From contig CAJODQ010000013.1 of the NCBI GenBank assembly GCA_905233345.1, positions 1-64,000 of the forward strand: DNA of 64,000 nt, given 5' to 3'. This DNA comes from an uncultured Bacteroidales bacterium. Lineage in GTDB: Bacteria > Bacteroidota > Bacteroidia > Bacteroidales > UBA932. A model generated the notes under the pieces. It had not been told where the DNA came from, searched no databases, and was given only the letters and a program-made list of their open reading frames with translations. Position 1 is the stretch's first letter. Every line of letters starts with the position of its first letter. Positions 16,476 to 26,293 of this stretch are shown here, in pieces. Both the position numbers and the translations under genes were made by a program.

Positions 16476-17507
16476 TCAGAACACGACCGTCGCCTGGAAA
16501 AGTGCCTGGTGGTACGGGCTCACGCCCGGATCCATGTTGTAGGAATAGTTCACCTGCAGCTTGAAGAAAGTCCAGGGCCGCCAGGTGAAGCCACCCGTGA
16601 AATGGTGGTAGGTCGTCGCCATCGCATTGTGCACGTTCGTCACAAAATAGTCGTAGCGACCGCCGATGTCCCAGTGCTGATTGATGTTATAGCCCAATGT
16701 GCCGTAGGCGCCGTGCGACAGCCATCCGTGCGTGTGGCCGCGCATGTACTCCGCGCGGAACCAGCCGTACTTGCTCTTGTAGTAGAGACCGCCGCCATAG
16801 CGGTCGTACACATACCAGTTGTAGTCGTTGTACTCCGGCGCGATGGCGGGATGCGGTCCCATGGCACGCACGTACGAACCCGAGACGCACAACTCCTTGA
16901 TCGGGAAGATCATAACCCGGCCCATGTATTCCTTCCGCTGGTCGTCGTCGCGCTTGTTGATGCCGGCGCCGTTGAATACGCCCGCGTTGTAGGCGATCAG
17001 GTGATGCCCCTCCGCGATCGGGAACAGCTTGCCGAAGAGCTGGATGCCGATGTCACGGCCCGAAGCGCTGATCCCGGCCAGGTCGAGGGAGCCGAAGTGG
17101 CAGAAGCGCTGCGTCACCAGGGAATAGTCGATCATCTCGACGGTCGTGGAGGAAACCTCCGTATTTTCGAGCAGGATCGGCGTACGGTATTGTCCGACCT
17201 GGACGCCGATGATATCGCGGTACGAGTACTTGAAATAGCCATCCAACAGACCCGGCGTGCCGACCAGATTGGCACGGAGCAGGTACTCGAACTTGCCGTA
17301 GCGCTCGTCATTGAGCAGCGTGCCGGAAACGGCGACGCGGGCGCGGCGGACATAGAGCGAATACGCAAAATCCTGTTCCAGTGTGGCGCCGAACTGGAAG
17401 GATCCGGACGGCTTCACATACTGCATCCACTTGGGCTGATCAGCCCGCAAAGGAGTCGCCATAAAGGCGAAAAGAATCACAAAAAGAGAAATAGTTATCT
17501 TTTTCAT
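16476..17507 (-). CDS. Outer-membrane beta-barrel porin (phosphate-selective porin O/P type)
   Basis: A 343-residue protein with a signal peptide (MKKITISLFVILFAFM to about ADQ at 24). After it comes a repeating pattern of amphipathic strands rich in Tyr, Trp and Gly, ending in a terminal aromatic (ATVVF), as required for barrel insertion. The early motif FRARVAVSGTL-like (RRARVAVSG) and GQYRTPILLEN are typical of OprO/OprP-type porins in Bacteroidetes. Likely role: diffusion of anions or small solutes through the outer membrane. It has its own unit, convergent with the acyltransferase gene and downstream of the Xaa-Pro aminopeptidase on the same strand. Confidence 0.82.
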   Translation of the reverse strand: MKKITISLFVILFAFMATPLRADQPKWMQYVKPSGSFQFGATLEQDFAYSLYVRRARVAVSGTLLNDERYGKFEYLLRANLVGTPGLLDGYFKYSYRDIIGVQVGQYRTPILLENTEVSSTTVEMIDYSLVTQRFCHFGSLDLAGISASGRDIGIQLFGKLFPIAEGHHLIAYNAGVFNGAGINKRDDDQRKEYMGRVMIFPIKELCVSGSYVRAMGPHPAIAPEYNDYNWYVYDRYGGGLYYKSKYGWFRAEYMRGHTHGWLSHGAYGTLGYNINQHWDIGGRYDYFVTNVHNAMATTYHHFTGGFTWRPWTFFKLQVNYSYNMDPGVSPYHQALFQATVVF

Positions 17508-17527
17508 AGTCAGTTATATTCTTTATC

Positions 17528-19315
17528 TTATCTACATTTCTTCTTGAGCCACCGTGCCACCTCCGGAGCGAGGCGGTTTTTCAGCATGCGGTACACCACG
17601 CGGTTGTACGCGCGGAGCCAGTCGCGCTCCACTTCGTTGAGCAGTTTCCGGCGGACAATGGACAGGTCGATGTGGCAGCAGGTCAGGGTCTCGAAGCCGA
17701 AGAAACGCCCGAATTCGGTCTTGTCCTGCTCGCGGCAAAGCACCACGTTTTCGTGCCGGATGCCGTACTTGCCTTCGCGGTAGATGCCCGGTTCGATGGA
17801 ACTCACCATGCCCGGCAGCAGGGGCTGCGGGTTGAAGTTCTGGCGGATGGCCTGCGGGCCTTCGTGGACCCCGGAATAGAAGCCGATGCCGTGGCCCGTG
17901 CCGTGGCCGAAATTGCGGCCTGCAGCCCAGAGGGCGCGGCGGGCGAGCGCGTCGATCTGGCAGCCAGCCGTCCCTTCGGGGAAGACCGCCAGCGTGAGGT
18001 CGACCATGCCCTTGAGCACCAGCGTGTAGTCTTCTTTCTCCTGGCGCGTGCAGCGGCCCATGGGCATCATGCGCGTGGTGTCGGTGGTGCCGTAGAGGAA
18101 GTGGGCGCCGGCGTCGACCAGGTAGAGGCCGCGCGACTTAATCAGGGCCGAGCCTTCGCGGGGCGTGACGTAGTGCGGCAGTGCGGCATTCGGGCCATAG
18201 GCTGAGATCGTGGCAAAGCTCTCGCCGCGGTAGCCTTCGATGTCCCGGCGCAGCGACGCGAGTTTCTGCGCGGCATCCCACTCAGTGATCTGGGCACCGC
18301 CCTTGACGGAAGTCTCGAGCCAGTAGAGGAAGCTTTCCATGGCCACGCCGTCCTCGATGAAGGCGCGGCGGAAGCCTTCCTGTTCTTTCTTGTTTTTCAG
18401 CGCCTTACGCAGGATCACAGGCGAGGGCCCAAAGCAGAGCTGCGACTCGGCGAAGTATTTCTCAATGAGTTGGCAGGTATGGTAATTGAGGGTGGCCGGG
18501 TCGATAAAGAGGCGGCCGCACTCGTCCTTGCGGTCTTCGAGGGCGTCTTCCAGCACACCGTAGTCAGCCAGGACCACGTCGTCGACATCAGGCACTTCGC
18601 TGACGTTGCGCACGAACCAGATGGCTTTTTCGGGCGTGACGAGCAGGTAGGAGATGACGTAGGGATTATAGTCGATATCCTGGCCACGGACGTTGAGCAG
18701 CCAGGCGATTTCATCGAGGGCGGTCAAGAACATGGCGCCGCAGCCTTTTTGCTGCATCTCGCCGCGCAGCCAGGCGAGTTTTTCCTTGCGGGTCTCCCCC
18801 ATCAGTTTCTCGTCGAGCCATTCGACGGGCGAATGCGGGATGGCGGGGCGTTTGGTCCACAGCGTGTCTAGCATATCGGGCACATCGATCAGTTCGTACC
18901 CGCCGAGGCCGTAGCTGTTGCGGAGGGCTTTCTCGAGGGTCTGGATGCTGCCGACGCTCTGGCAGAGGCCGTCGAAGGCGATGCGGACGGGCTTTTGCTG
19001 GAAATGGCCGGCGAGCCAGTCGGGGATGGTCACTTCGTCGGGGACGCGGGTCGGATGGAGTTCAATGCCGGTGCCGGCGAGCTGCTGGCCGGCCTGGATG
19101 AAGAAGCGGCTGTCGGTCCAGAGGCCGGCGTGGTCCTTGGTGATGACGAGGTCGCCGGCTTCTCCGGTGAAGCCGCTCACCCATTCGACTTGTTTCCAGC
19201 GTGGTGCGACGTATTCACTGCCGTGGGGATCCGTTCCTGATATGATGACGGCGTCGTATCCGAGTCTTCGGATCTCCTCGACGCGCTCCGCATAAACATT
19301 ACTATTCTCTGCCAT
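17528..19315 (-). CDS. Xaa-Pro aminopeptidase (M24B)
   Basis: This 595-residue cytoplasmic metallopeptidase removes N-terminal residues before proline. Two creatinase-like N-terminal domains precede the pita-bread catalytic domain. Metal ligands are visible in LVDAGAHFLYGTTDTTR, the His in HGTGHGIGF, and the Glu residues in SSIEPGIYREG and RHENVVL. The three-domain length fits the eukaryote-like and Bacteroidetes P-type. I place the start at the ATG at 19315, not the upstream ATG at 19333, because the -7 box at 19329-19322 lies between them. Confidence 0.93.
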   Translation of the reverse strand: MAENSNVYAERVEEIRRLGYDAVIISGTDPHGSEYVAPRWKQVEWVSGFTGEAGDLVITKDHAGLWTDSRFFIQAGQQLAGTGIELHPTRVPDEVTIPDWLAGHFQQKPVRIAFDGLCQSVGSIQTLEKALRNSYGLGGYELIDVPDMLDTLWTKRPAIPHSPVEWLDEKLMGETRKEKLAWLRGEMQQKGCGAMFLTALDEIAWLLNVRGQDIDYNPYVISYLLVTPEKAIWFVRNVSEVPDVDDVVLADYGVLEDALEDRKDECGRLFIDPATLNYHTCQLIEKYFAESQLCFGPSPVILRKALKNKKEQEGFRRAFIEDGVAMESFLYWLETSVKGGAQITEWDAAQKLASLRRDIEGYRGESFATISAYGPNAALPHYVTPREGSALIKSRGLYLVDAGAHFLYGTTDTTRMMPMGRCTRQEKEDYTLVLKGMVDLTLAVFPEGTAGCQIDALARRALWAAGRNFGHGTGHGIGFYSGVHEGPQAIRQNFNPQPLLPGMVSSIEPGIYREGKYGIRHENVVLCREQDKTEFGRFFGFETLTCCHIDLSIVRRKLLNEVERDWLRAYNRVVYRMLKNRLAPEVARWLKKKCR

Positions 19316-19321
19316 AATCCG

Positions 19322-19329
19322 CAAAGATA
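19322..19329 (-). promoter_or_regulatory. -7 box of the Xaa-Pro aminopeptidase promoter
   Basis: TATCTTTG on the minus strand ends 7 bp before the ATG at 19315, predicting an almost leaderless mRNA. Confidence 0.6.
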
Positions 19330-19345
19330 GCAATTTTATTGATTA

Positions 19346-20044
19346 CTACTTAAGTTGGACCCAGTCGACGGGAGCTTCGAGGGTGAGGGGCTCGCGGCGG
19401 ACGGGATGGAGGAAGGTGATGCGGCGGGCGTGGAGGGAGATGCCACCGTCGGGGTTGGAGCGCGGAGCGCCGTATTTGAGGTCCCCTTTGATCGGGCAGC
19501 CGATCGTTGAAAGCTGGCAGCGGATCTGGTGATGCCGTCCCGTAAGCAGTTCTACTTCAACGAGATGGTAGCGGTCGGTATCGCGCAGCACCTGGTAGCG
19601 CAAGCGCGCCAACTTCGTCCCGTTCTTTTCATGGTCATACGCATAACTCTTGTTCTGCTTCTCGTTGCGGTAGAGCCAATGCTGCAACTCCCCCTCCGCC
19701 GGCTCCGGCCGCGCGCAGGTCAGCGCCCAGTAATACTTATGGACTTCACCATCGCGGAACATTGCGTTGAGCCGTTCCAGACACTTCGACGTCTTCGCAA
19801 AGACCGCCAAACCACTCACCGGCCGGTCCAGTCGGTGCGGTACGCCCATGAAGACATGCCCCGGCTTCCCATCCCGCTGTGCGATGAACGCCTTCAGCGT
19901 CTCGCTCAGCGGCTCGTCGCCGGTCTTGTCTCCCTGCACAATCTCCCCCACCCGCTTGTTCAGCACCAGCAGATGATTGTCTTCATACAGGATACGACTT
20001 TGCAAGTCGTTGAATTCAGCCTCAGATAATTCGCGATAGATCAT
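19346..20044 (-). CDS. RluA-family 23S rRNA/tRNA pseudouridine synthase
   Basis: The 232-residue enzyme has the RluA-family catalytic motif HRLDRPVSGL with Asp73 as the nucleophile. Supporting blocks are ILYEDNHLLVLNK near the N-terminus and TGRHHQIRCQL in the C-terminal part. There is no S4 domain, so it resembles the shorter RluA/TruC-type enzymes; the exact uridine target is not readable. The ATG at 20044 is chosen because the longer frame starts inside the 111-bp repeat and upstream of the -7 box at 20059-20052. Confidence 0.9.
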   Translation of the reverse strand: MIYRELSEAEFNDLQSRILYEDNHLLVLNKRVGEIVQGDKTGDEPLSETLKAFIAQRDGKPGHVFMGVPHRLDRPVSGLAVFAKTSKCLERLNAMFRDGEVHKYYWALTCARPEPAEGELQHWLYRNEKQNKSYAYDHEKNGTKLARLRYQVLRDTDRYHLVEVELLTGRHHQIRCQLSTIGCPIKGDLKYGAPRSNPDGGISLHARRITFLHPVRREPLTLEAPVDWVQLK

Positions 20045-20051
20045 AATGTCG

Positions 20052-20059
20052 CAAAGATA
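20052..20059 (-). promoter_or_regulatory. -7 box of the pseudouridine synthase promoter
   Basis: TATCTTTG on the minus strand, 8 bp before the ATG at 20044; a near-leaderless transcript is predicted. The box is 11 bp from the edge of the 111-bp repeat. Confidence 0.55.
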
Positions 20060-20069
20060 CGACTTTTTT

Positions 20070-20180
20070 CGCTGCAACGGACACAACTGATTGTCAACCT
20101 ATTACAAACATACGCCCCCTCTATTTTGGAGGGGGCGTACATTCATAAAACGCTGATTATCTGCTGCGTACATTGCAGCG
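20070..20180 (-). repeat. 111-bp element with terminal inverted repeats and central hairpin, copy 1
   Basis: The ends are CGCTGCAACGGAC and GTACATTGCAGCG (10 of 13 paired). The central perfect 11-bp stem is 20111-20121 with 20129-20139. The element begins 6 bp after the dnaK stop codon. It has the same length and plan as the copies at 26164 and 36863, with a different but self-complementary stem. Confidence 0.85.
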
Positions 20181-20186
20181 CAAAAG

Positions 20187-22103
20187 TTATTTCACTTCCT
20201 CGTAGTCGACATCCTCCGGACCATTGTTGTCGGAAGAGCCGCCACCCTGAGGACCCTGCTGGCCGCTGAAGCCGGCACCCGGATCCTGCGGACCCTGCTG
20301 CTGCGCAGCCCGGGCCATATCTTCGCTGGCCGCATGCCAAGCGTTGTTCAGGGCTTCCGTGGCACGCTCGATATCAGCGAGATTCTGATTCTTGTGCGCC
20401 TCCTTCAGCATGCCGAGCGCATTCTCGATCGCACCCTTCTTGTCAGCCGGGATCTTGTCGCCATACTCCTTCAGGTTCTTCTCCGTCTGGAAGATCATGG
20501 CGTCAGCACCGTTGATCTTGTCGATGCGCTCCTTCTCCGCCTTGTCGGCAGCCTCGTTGGCCTTCGCCTCGTCGCGCATGCGCTTGATCTCGTCTTCGGA
20601 CAGGCCGGAAGAAGCCTCGATGCGGATCTTCTGCTCCTTGCCCGTGGCCTTGTCGCGGGCCGACACATTCAGGATACCGTTGGCATCGATGTCGAAGGAC
20701 ACTTCGATCTGCGGCACGCCACGCGGGGCCGGGGTGATGCCGTCGAGGTTGAAGCGGCCGATGGTCTTGTTGTCGCGGGCCATCGAACGCTCGCCCTGCA
20801 GCACGTGGATCTCCACGCTCGGCTGGTTGTCGGCCGCCGTCGAGAACACCTCGCTCTTGCGGGTCGGGATGGTGGTGTTCGCGTCAATGAGCTTGGTCAT
20901 CACGCCACCCAGCGTCTCGATACCGAGGGACAGCGGAGTGACATCGAGCAGCAGCACGTCTTTCACGTCACCGGCGAGGACACCGCCCTGGATGGAGGCA
21001 CCCACAGCCACCACTTCGTCGGGGTTCACTCCCTTGCTCGGGGCTTTGCCAAAGAACTTCTCCACGATCTGCTGCACGGCAGGGATACGGGTCGAACCGC
21101 CCACGAGCAGGACTTCGTCGATGTCGGAGGTCTGGAGACCAGCGTCCTTGAGGGCCTTGCGGCACGGCTCGACAGTGGCCTGGATCAGGCTGTCGCAGAG
21201 CTGCTCGAACTTCGCGCGGGTCAGCGTCTTGACGAGGTGCTTGGGCACGCCGCCGACAGCGGTGATGTACGGCAGGTTGATCTCGCTGGAGGTCTGGCTC
21301 GACAGCTCGATCTTGGCTTTCTCAGCAGCCTCCTTCAGGCGCTGCAGGGCCATCGGATCCTGGCGCAGGTCAATGCCGTTCTCGGCCTTGAATTCGTCGG
21401 CCAGCCAGTCGATGATCTTGTGGTCGAAGTCGTCGCCGCCCAGGTGCGTGTCACCGTTGGTGGACTTCACTTCGAAGACACCGTCGCCAAGTTCCAGGAT
21501 GGATATATCGAAGGTACCGCCACCGAGGTCGAACACAGCGACCTTCATGTCTTTGTTCTTCTTGTCGAGGCCGTAGGCCAGTGCGGCGGCCGTCGGCTCG
21601 TTGATGATTCGTTTCACGTTGAGACCGGCGATTTCACCTGCCTCCTTGGTGGCCTGGCGCTGCGAGTCGCTGAAGTAAGCGGGCACCGTGATGACGGCTT
21701 CCTTCACTTCCTGGCCGAGGTAGTCTTCTGCGGTCTTCTTCATCTTCTGCAGGACCATGGCGCTGATTTCCTGCGGACTGTAGAGCTTGCCATCGATGTC
21801 CACGCGGGGCGTGTTGTTGTCGCCGCGGACCACCTTGTAGCTCACGCGCTCGGCCTCTTTCGTCACGCGATCGTAGGTCTCACCCATGAAGCGCTTGATC
21901 GAGTAGATGGTCTTGAGCGGGTTGGTGACAGCCTGACGTTTGGCCGGGTCACCGATCTTTCTCTCTCCGTTTTCAGCAAAAGCCACGACAGAGGGCGTGG
22001 TACGCTTGCCTTCGCTGTTGATGATGACGGTAGGCTCGTTGCCTTCCATGACGGCTACGCAAGAGTTCGTAGTACCGAGGTCAATTCCAATGATTTTTCC
22101 CAT
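20187..22103 (-). CDS. dnaK: Chaperone DnaK (Hsp70)
   Basis: The 638-residue Hsp70 begins [20 protein letters not shown]. It contains the phosphate-2 motif [14 protein letters not shown] and the [14 protein letters not shown] linker into the substrate-binding domain. It ends in an acidic EDVDYEEVK tail, which recruits co-chaperones. dnaJ and grpE are not adjacent. Its upstream region has no clear TAnnTTTG box on this strand but carries TGACA-N3-TGACA at 22211-22223, a possible stress-control site. A 111-bp repeat lies just after the stop. Confidence 0.99.
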   Translation of the reverse strand: MGKIIGIDLGTTNSCVAVMEGNEPTVIINSEGKRTTPSVVAFAENGERKIGDPAKRQAVTNPLKTIYSIKRFMGETYDRVTKEAERVSYKVVRGDNNTPRVDIDGKLYSPQEISAMVLQKMKKTAEDYLGQEVKEAVITVPAYFSDSQRQATKEAGEIAGLNVKRIINEPTAAALAYGLDKKNKDMKVAVFDLGGGTFDISILELGDGVFEVKSTNGDTHLGGDDFDHKIIDWLADEFKAENGIDLRQDPMALQRLKEAAEKAKIELSSQTSSEINLPYITAVGGVPKHLVKTLTRAKFEQLCDSLIQATVEPCRKALKDAGLQTSDIDEVLLVGGSTRIPAVQQIVEKFFGKAPSKGVNPDEVVAVGASIQGGVLAGDVKDVLLLDVTPLSLGIETLGGVMTKLIDANTTIPTRKSEVFSTAADNQPSVEIHVLQGERSMARDNKTIGRFNLDGITPAPRGVPQIEVSFDIDANGILNVSARDKATGKEQKIRIEASSGLSEDEIKRMRDEAKANEAADKAEKERIDKINGADAMIFQTEKNLKEYGDKIPADKKGAIENALGMLKEAHKNQNLADIERATEALNNAWHAASEDMARAAQQQGPQDPGAGFSGQQGPQGGGSSDNNGPEDVDYEEVK

Positions 22104-22232
22104 GTTTGTATTCTCCTATTTTTTGTTTTTTTCGTTTTTGGTTCGCTCGACACGGTGGTTCCGCGCCGACGTCCCCTTCTTTATCGAAGATTGTGCCAGC
22201 GGATTTTTGCTGACAATGTGACATAAAAAGCG

Positions 22233-22240
22233 TAACTTTG
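22233..22240 (+). promoter_or_regulatory. -7 box of the Thr/Ser exporter promoter
   Basis: TAACTTTG, 7 bp before the ATG at 22248, with TTG at 22207-22209 as a distant -33 candidate. A leaderless or near-leaderless mRNA is predicted. Confidence 0.55.
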
Positions 22241-22247
22241 TGACAGA

Positions 22248-23492
22248 ATGACGACAGAAGAACAGCAAGTACAGGCACTGGCCATCGCATCTGAGGCAGG
22301 ACACATCCTCCTCGAGAACGGTGCGGAGATCTCGCGCGTCGAGGAGACCATGGAGCGCATCGCCACGCACTACGGCGTGGAATCCAAGAGTTTCTTCGTG
22401 CTGAGCAACGGCATCTTCACCACCAGCAGTACCAACAAATACGCGAACGTGGAGTTCATCCCCTTCAAGGGCACGCAGCTCGACAAGGTGGTGGCAGTCA
22501 ACCAGCTGTCACGTGACATTGTGGCCGGCAAGTACACGCTCGATGCGGCGCAGGCGCGGCTCCGGGAGATCAGGGCCATGAAACCCCATCCCTACTGTGA
22601 GCAGGTCCTGGCCTCGGCGCTGGGCAGCGCTGGCTTCTGCATCGTGTTCGGCGGCGGCATGCTCGACTGCGCGGCCTCATTCGTCTGCGGCATCCTGCTC
22701 TGGCTGTTCGTGCTCTATGTCTCGGCACCCTACCTGTCGAAGATTGTGGGCAACATTGCGGGCGGCCTCTTCGTCACGGGCCTCTGCATCTTCTTCCACC
22801 GCATCGGCTTCGGCCACAGCCTGCCCAACATGATCATCGGCGCCATCATCCCGCTGATCCCGGGGGTGCCGTTCGTCAATGGTGTGCGCGACCTGGCCAA
22901 TGAAGATTATATTGCCGGCGCCACGCGCCTGCTCGACGCGCTGCTGGTGTTCTTCTGCATCGCGGCGGGCGTGATGCTGGCCTTCCTGGGCGACAGCCTC
23001 ATCTCCGGCTCGATGATCATCCTGCAGGGCATGACGGTCGATCCCTTCACTTTCAAAATGCCGGTGCAGATCGTCGCGTCGTTCATCGGCACGGCGGCCT
23101 TCGCGGTGCTTTTCGGCGTGCCGCGCAAATACTATGTGCTTTGTGGTGTCAGTGGTGTGCTGGGCTGGATCCTCTATATGATCCTTGCGCGTTACGCGGG
23201 CTTTACGCCCCCGGCTGCCACGCTGTTTGCCACGATGCTCGTGATCCTGTCGGCCCGCTGGTTTTCCGTGCTGGACCGCTGCCCGGCCATCGTGTTCCTG
23301 CTCTGCGGCATCTTCCCGCTCGTGCCGGGCGCCGGCGTGTTCTGGACCTCCTACTACGTGGTGTCCGACCAGCTCCGCCTCGCCCTGGGCAGCGGCTTCA
23401 TGGCCGTCAAGGTGACCATCGCCATCGTCCTGGGCATCATTCTCATCAGCGAAATCCCGAACCGCTTCTTTACATCGATCCGCCGCCGATAA
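22248..23492 (+). CDS. Threonine/serine exporter (ThrE, YjjP-YjjB fused type)
   Basis: A 414-residue inner-membrane protein. The N-terminal cytoplasmic part has the ThrE/YjjP signature GAEISRVEETMERI (about 25-38). About 10 membrane segments follow, with the conserved IPLIPGVPFVNGVRDL at about 206-221 in the first half and a YjjB-like second half with GIFPLVPGAG near residue 360. Such proteins export threonine, serine or related metabolites with proton motive force. It is divergent from dnaK and its last 23 bp overlap the convergent nucleoside kinase gene. Confidence 0.88.
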   Translation: MTTEEQQVQALAIASEAGHILLENGAEISRVEETMERIATHYGVESKSFFVLSNGIFTTSSTNKYANVEFIPFKGTQLDKVVAVNQLSRDIVAGKYTLDAAQARLREIRAMKPHPYCEQVLASALGSAGFCIVFGGGMLDCAASFVCGILLWLFVLYVSAPYLSKIVGNIAGGLFVTGLCIFFHRIGFGHSLPNMIIGAIIPLIPGVPFVNGVRDLANEDYIAGATRLLDALLVFFCIAAGVMLAFLGDSLISGSMIILQGMTVDPFTFKMPVQIVASFIGTAAFAVLFGVPRKYYVLCGVSGVLGWILYMILARYAGFTPPAATLFATMLVILSARWFSVLDRCPAIVFLLCGIFPLVPGAGVFWTSYYVVSDQLRLALGSGFMAVKVTIAIVLGIILISEIPNRFFTSIRRR

Positions 23493-25137
23493 ACGCACGC
23501 AGCAGCGACGTGGCGGGAACCTCCTTGTCGGAGACTGGCGTGAAATAACGGATGAATTTCAGCAGTCGGTGCGCCTCGCTGTATTCCGGGCAGTTCTTCG
23601 GCACCGTGGTCAGAATCAGCTCCGCGTGCTGGCGCAGCACCGCGAATTCCACCAGGTAGGCAGAGTTGAACATCACATCCGCGTTCTCCTGGTAGGGATA
23701 GATCCATTGCTCTTCGGCGCGCCGTACATTGGGCCACTGGTTGATGGTCTCGCGGGCCGAGAAGGCGCCCTTGTTGTAGTCGCGGATGATGCGGCGCAGC
23801 AGGCGGTTGTCGCTGGTCGGCACCCAGTTGTGGTCGTCCAGTGCGATGCTGGTGAGGGTCGAGATAAAGATCTTGAAGGTGCTCTCCGCCGGGACTTGCG
23901 GAATCAGTTGCGGGTTGAGCGCGTGGATACCCTCGATGAGCAGCACGCGGCCCGGGGCCATCTGCAGGTGCTTGCCGTTGTACTCGCGGCGCCCCGTCAC
24001 GAAATTGAATTCCGGCACGTCCACCACCTCGCCGCGCAGGAGCTTGAGCACGTCCTGCTCCAGGGCACGATGGTCCACGGTCTCGAAATTGTCGAAGTCG
24101 TAGCTGCCGTCGGGCAGTTTCGGGGTCTCGATGCGGTTGACGAAATAGTCGTCGGTCGAGAAAGAGATGGGGCGCAGTCCGCAGGCCTTGAGCTGCACGC
24201 TGAGGCGGCGCGTGACGGTGGTCTTGCCGCTGCTCGACGGGCCGGTGATCAGCACGATGCGCACGGGGTTGACCGGGTCGTTGTAGCGCCGCTCGATCTC
24301 CTCGGCCATCTGCACGAGTTTCTTCTCCTGCAGGGCCTCCGAGATCTGGATCAGGTCGGATGCCCCACCCTCCAGGCAGATGCGGTTCACGTCGCCTGCG
24401 TTCCGCAGGTTCATGATCGTGTTCCACTTGAAGTCTTCCGTAAACACCTCGAAGGTCTTGGGCTGGTCGATGAACGCGGCCAGGCGCTCGGGATGGAAGC
24501 GGTCGGGCACGCGCAGCAGAATGCCGCCGTGGTACGGGATGACGTCCCACACCGTGATGTAGCTGGCGGAGGGCAGCAGGCGGCCGTAATAATAGTCCAC
24601 CGTGTCACCCAGCATGTAGTAGTCCACATAGGGCTGGCCGCTGGTCTCCAGCAGGCGCACCTTGTCTTCATAGCCATTCTCCCGGAAGATATCGATGGCC
24701 TCTTCCAGGCGCACCTCGCGGCGGTGGAAGGGCAGGTTCTGGTCGATGATCTCCTGCATCCGTGCCTTGATCTTCTGGATCTCAGCCTCCTGAATCTCAC
24801 CGCCTTCAGGTTTGTGGAGCTCGCAGAAATAGCCGTTGGAGATGGGGTGCTTGATTTCCATCTGGGCCTTCGGGCAGACGTCCTGGGTGGCCTTGCAGAG
24901 CAGGAAGCAGAGGGAGCGGCAGTACACGCGGCGGGCGCTGGGATCGCGCAGGTCGAGGAATTCGATGTCGCGGTTGTTGTAGACGCGAAAGCGCAGGCCC
25001 TGCGACACGTTGTTGACCTTGGCCGAGACGATGGGATACGGGCGCTCGAACTCGAAGGCCGGGAGCATTTCTTCCAGGGTGGTCCCTTCGCTGAATTGCT
25101 GGTAGCTGCGGGTGTTTTTACAGTAGATCTTAAGCAT
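23470..25137 (-). CDS. Nucleoside (uridine) kinase with TGS and ThrRS-like N-terminal domains
   Basis: The 555-residue protein has a TGS-like domain (1 to about 65) and a ThrRS second-additional-domain-like region (about 65-240). The C-terminal half is a P-loop kinase of the uridine kinase/PRK family: Walker A TGPSSSGKTTV at about 295-305, then FSTDDYFVNR and LLIEGIHALNP. It probably phosphorylates uridine/cytidine or a related nucleoside. The fusion is widespread in Bacteroidetes and Firmicutes, and the reason for the tRNA-synthetase-like part is unknown. It is 5 bp downstream of the alpha/beta hydrolase gene. Confidence 0.88.
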   Translation of the reverse strand: MLKIYCKNTRSYQQFSEGTTLEEMLPAFEFERPYPIVSAKVNNVSQGLRFRVYNNRDIEFLDLRDPSARRVYCRSLCFLLCKATQDVCPKAQMEIKHPISNGYFCELHKPEGGEIQEAEIQKIKARMQEIIDQNLPFHRREVRLEEAIDIFRENGYEDKVRLLETSGQPYVDYYMLGDTVDYYYGRLLPSASYITVWDVIPYHGGILLRVPDRFHPERLAAFIDQPKTFEVFTEDFKWNTIMNLRNAGDVNRICLEGGASDLIQISEALQEKKLVQMAEEIERRYNDPVNPVRIVLITGPSSSGKTTVTRRLSVQLKACGLRPISFSTDDYFVNRIETPKLPDGSYDFDNFETVDHRALEQDVLKLLRGEVVDVPEFNFVTGRREYNGKHLQMAPGRVLLIEGIHALNPQLIPQVPAESTFKIFISTLTSIALDDHNWVPTSDNRLLRRIIRDYNKGAFSARETINQWPNVRRAEEQWIYPYQENADVMFNSAYLVEFAVLRQHAELILTTVPKNCPEYSEAHRLLKFIRYFTPVSDKEVPATSLLRAFIGGGSM

Positions 25138-25142
25138 ATCGG

Positions 25143-26105
25143 TTAGCAGTTTTCATCGAGGTAAGCGAGCAGGTCGTCCCACACTTCCCGGCGCCGGGTC
25201 TCATTGAGGACCTCGTGGCGCATGCCGGGATAGAGTTTGGCGCTGACGTGCGTGTAGCCGGCTTTTTTCATCTTTTCGACGGCCTGTTGAAACTGGCGGT
25301 CGTCGCCGCGGCAGGGATCTTCGGCGCCGGAGATGAAACGGACGGGCAGCTGGGGCCGGTGCAGGGCCCAGCCTTGGCCGGCGTAGCAGTCCTGCATGAG
25401 GCCGAGCAGGTTATAGAAGCCGTTGGCGGTGAAGACGTACTGGCAGAGGGGGTCGGCGTGGTAATCCTTCAGGGTTTTGGGGTCGGAGCAGACCCATGCG
25501 GCGGGCCAGCCTTCTTTTTCGAAGGGTTTATTGTAGGCGCCGAAGGAGAGCTTCTGCAGGAGTTTCGAGCGGAAGTGCCAGCCGCGCAGCTGGCCGAGCA
25601 GCCAGGCCAGGCTTTTGCCGGGGCCTTTGGCGGGGTTGTCGGCAGGCGTGCCACAGACAACCAGGGCGTCGATGCTGTCGTCGTGGCGTTTGACGTAGGA
25701 GCGGACGGCCATGGAGCCCATGCTGTGGCCGAAGAGGATGATTTTGCGCGCGGGGAAGCGCCGGTGGATCCAGTCGTTGACCACGCGGATGTCGTCGACG
25801 AGGGTCCGCCAGCCGCCTTTGTACAGGTAGCCGAGGTCTTCGGCGGTCTTGACGGAAGCGCCGTGGCCGCGGTGGTCGTGGATGACGCAGGCGTAGCCGT
25901 GCTCGGCCAGATACTGCATGGTCGGTTCGTAGCGTTCTTTGTGTTCACACATGCCATGTACGAACTGTACGATCGCTTTCGGCTGCGCCGCCGCCCGGCC
26001 CGCTTCGCCGGCCTCGCTGGCGGCTCCACCTTCCGGCAGCACCAGCAACGCCGCCAATTGCAGCCCATCCCCCGCCGCCTCCAGCGTAAATTGCTCCGTC
26101 TTCAT
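25143..26105 (-). CDS. Alpha/beta hydrolase of the monoacylglycerol lipase (S33) type
   Basis: A 320-residue cytoplasmic serine hydrolase. The oxyanion region is FVHGMCEHKERY, the nucleophile elbow GHSMGSM, the acid Asp in GAEDPCRG and the catalytic His in PGMRHEVLNE. The HGMCEH and DHRGHGAS blocks are typical of lysophospholipase/monoglyceride lipase enzymes. The substrate is probably a lipid ester. It is followed 5 bp later by the nucleoside kinase gene. A low-complexity Ala/Glu insertion (EAGEAGRAAAQ, about 27-40) precedes the first core strand. Confidence 0.88.
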   Translation of the reverse strand: MKTEQFTLEAAGDGLQLAALLVLPEGGAASEAGEAGRAAAQPKAIVQFVHGMCEHKERYEPTMQYLAEHGYACVIHDHRGHGASVKTAEDLGYLYKGGWRTLVDDIRVVNDWIHRRFPARKIILFGHSMGSMAVRSYVKRHDDSIDALVVCGTPADNPAKGPGKSLAWLLGQLRGWHFRSKLLQKLSFGAYNKPFEKEGWPAAWVCSDPKTLKDYHADPLCQYVFTANGFYNLLGLMQDCYAGQGWALHRPQLPVRFISGAEDPCRGDDRQFQQAVEKMKKAGYTHVSAKLYPGMRHEVLNETRRREVWDDLLAYLDENC

Positions 26106-26124
26106 CGAAATTGCATTGATTCTA

Positions 26125-26132
26125 CAAATTTA
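26125..26132 (-). promoter_or_regulatory. -7 box of the hydrolase-kinase operon
   Basis: TAAATTTG on the minus strand, 20 bp before the ATG at 26105. Confidence 0.5.
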
Positions 26133-26163
26133 CGAAATATTTTGCGAATGTCAACCCTCCTTT

Positions 26164-26274
26164 CGCTGCAATGTACACATCTTATTATCAAGAATTTATG
26201 CAATATCCTCCCCTCTCCGTAAAAGGGGAGGACATTTCTCAACTCGTTGACAGTCAGCTGCGTACATTGCAGCG
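26164..26274 (-). repeat. 111-bp element with terminal inverted repeats and central hairpin, copy 2
   Basis: The terminal repeats CGCTGCAATGTAC and GTACATTGCAGCG are perfectly complementary over 13 bp. The central stem TCCTCCCCT/AGGGGAGGA lies at 26206-26214 and 26224-26232. It lies between glpK and the next minus-strand operon. Confidence 0.88.
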
Positions 26275-26293
26275 AAAGAAGGGCTTGAACACC

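Noticed and set aside
22188-22215. Sigma-54-type promoter upstream of dnaK (TGGCAC on the minus strand)
   Set aside because: The required TTGC at the -12 position with correct spacing is missing.
20334-22226. A 630-codon forward open frame opposite dnaK
   Set aside because: DnaK is unambiguous on the minus strand; the forward product lacks any motif.
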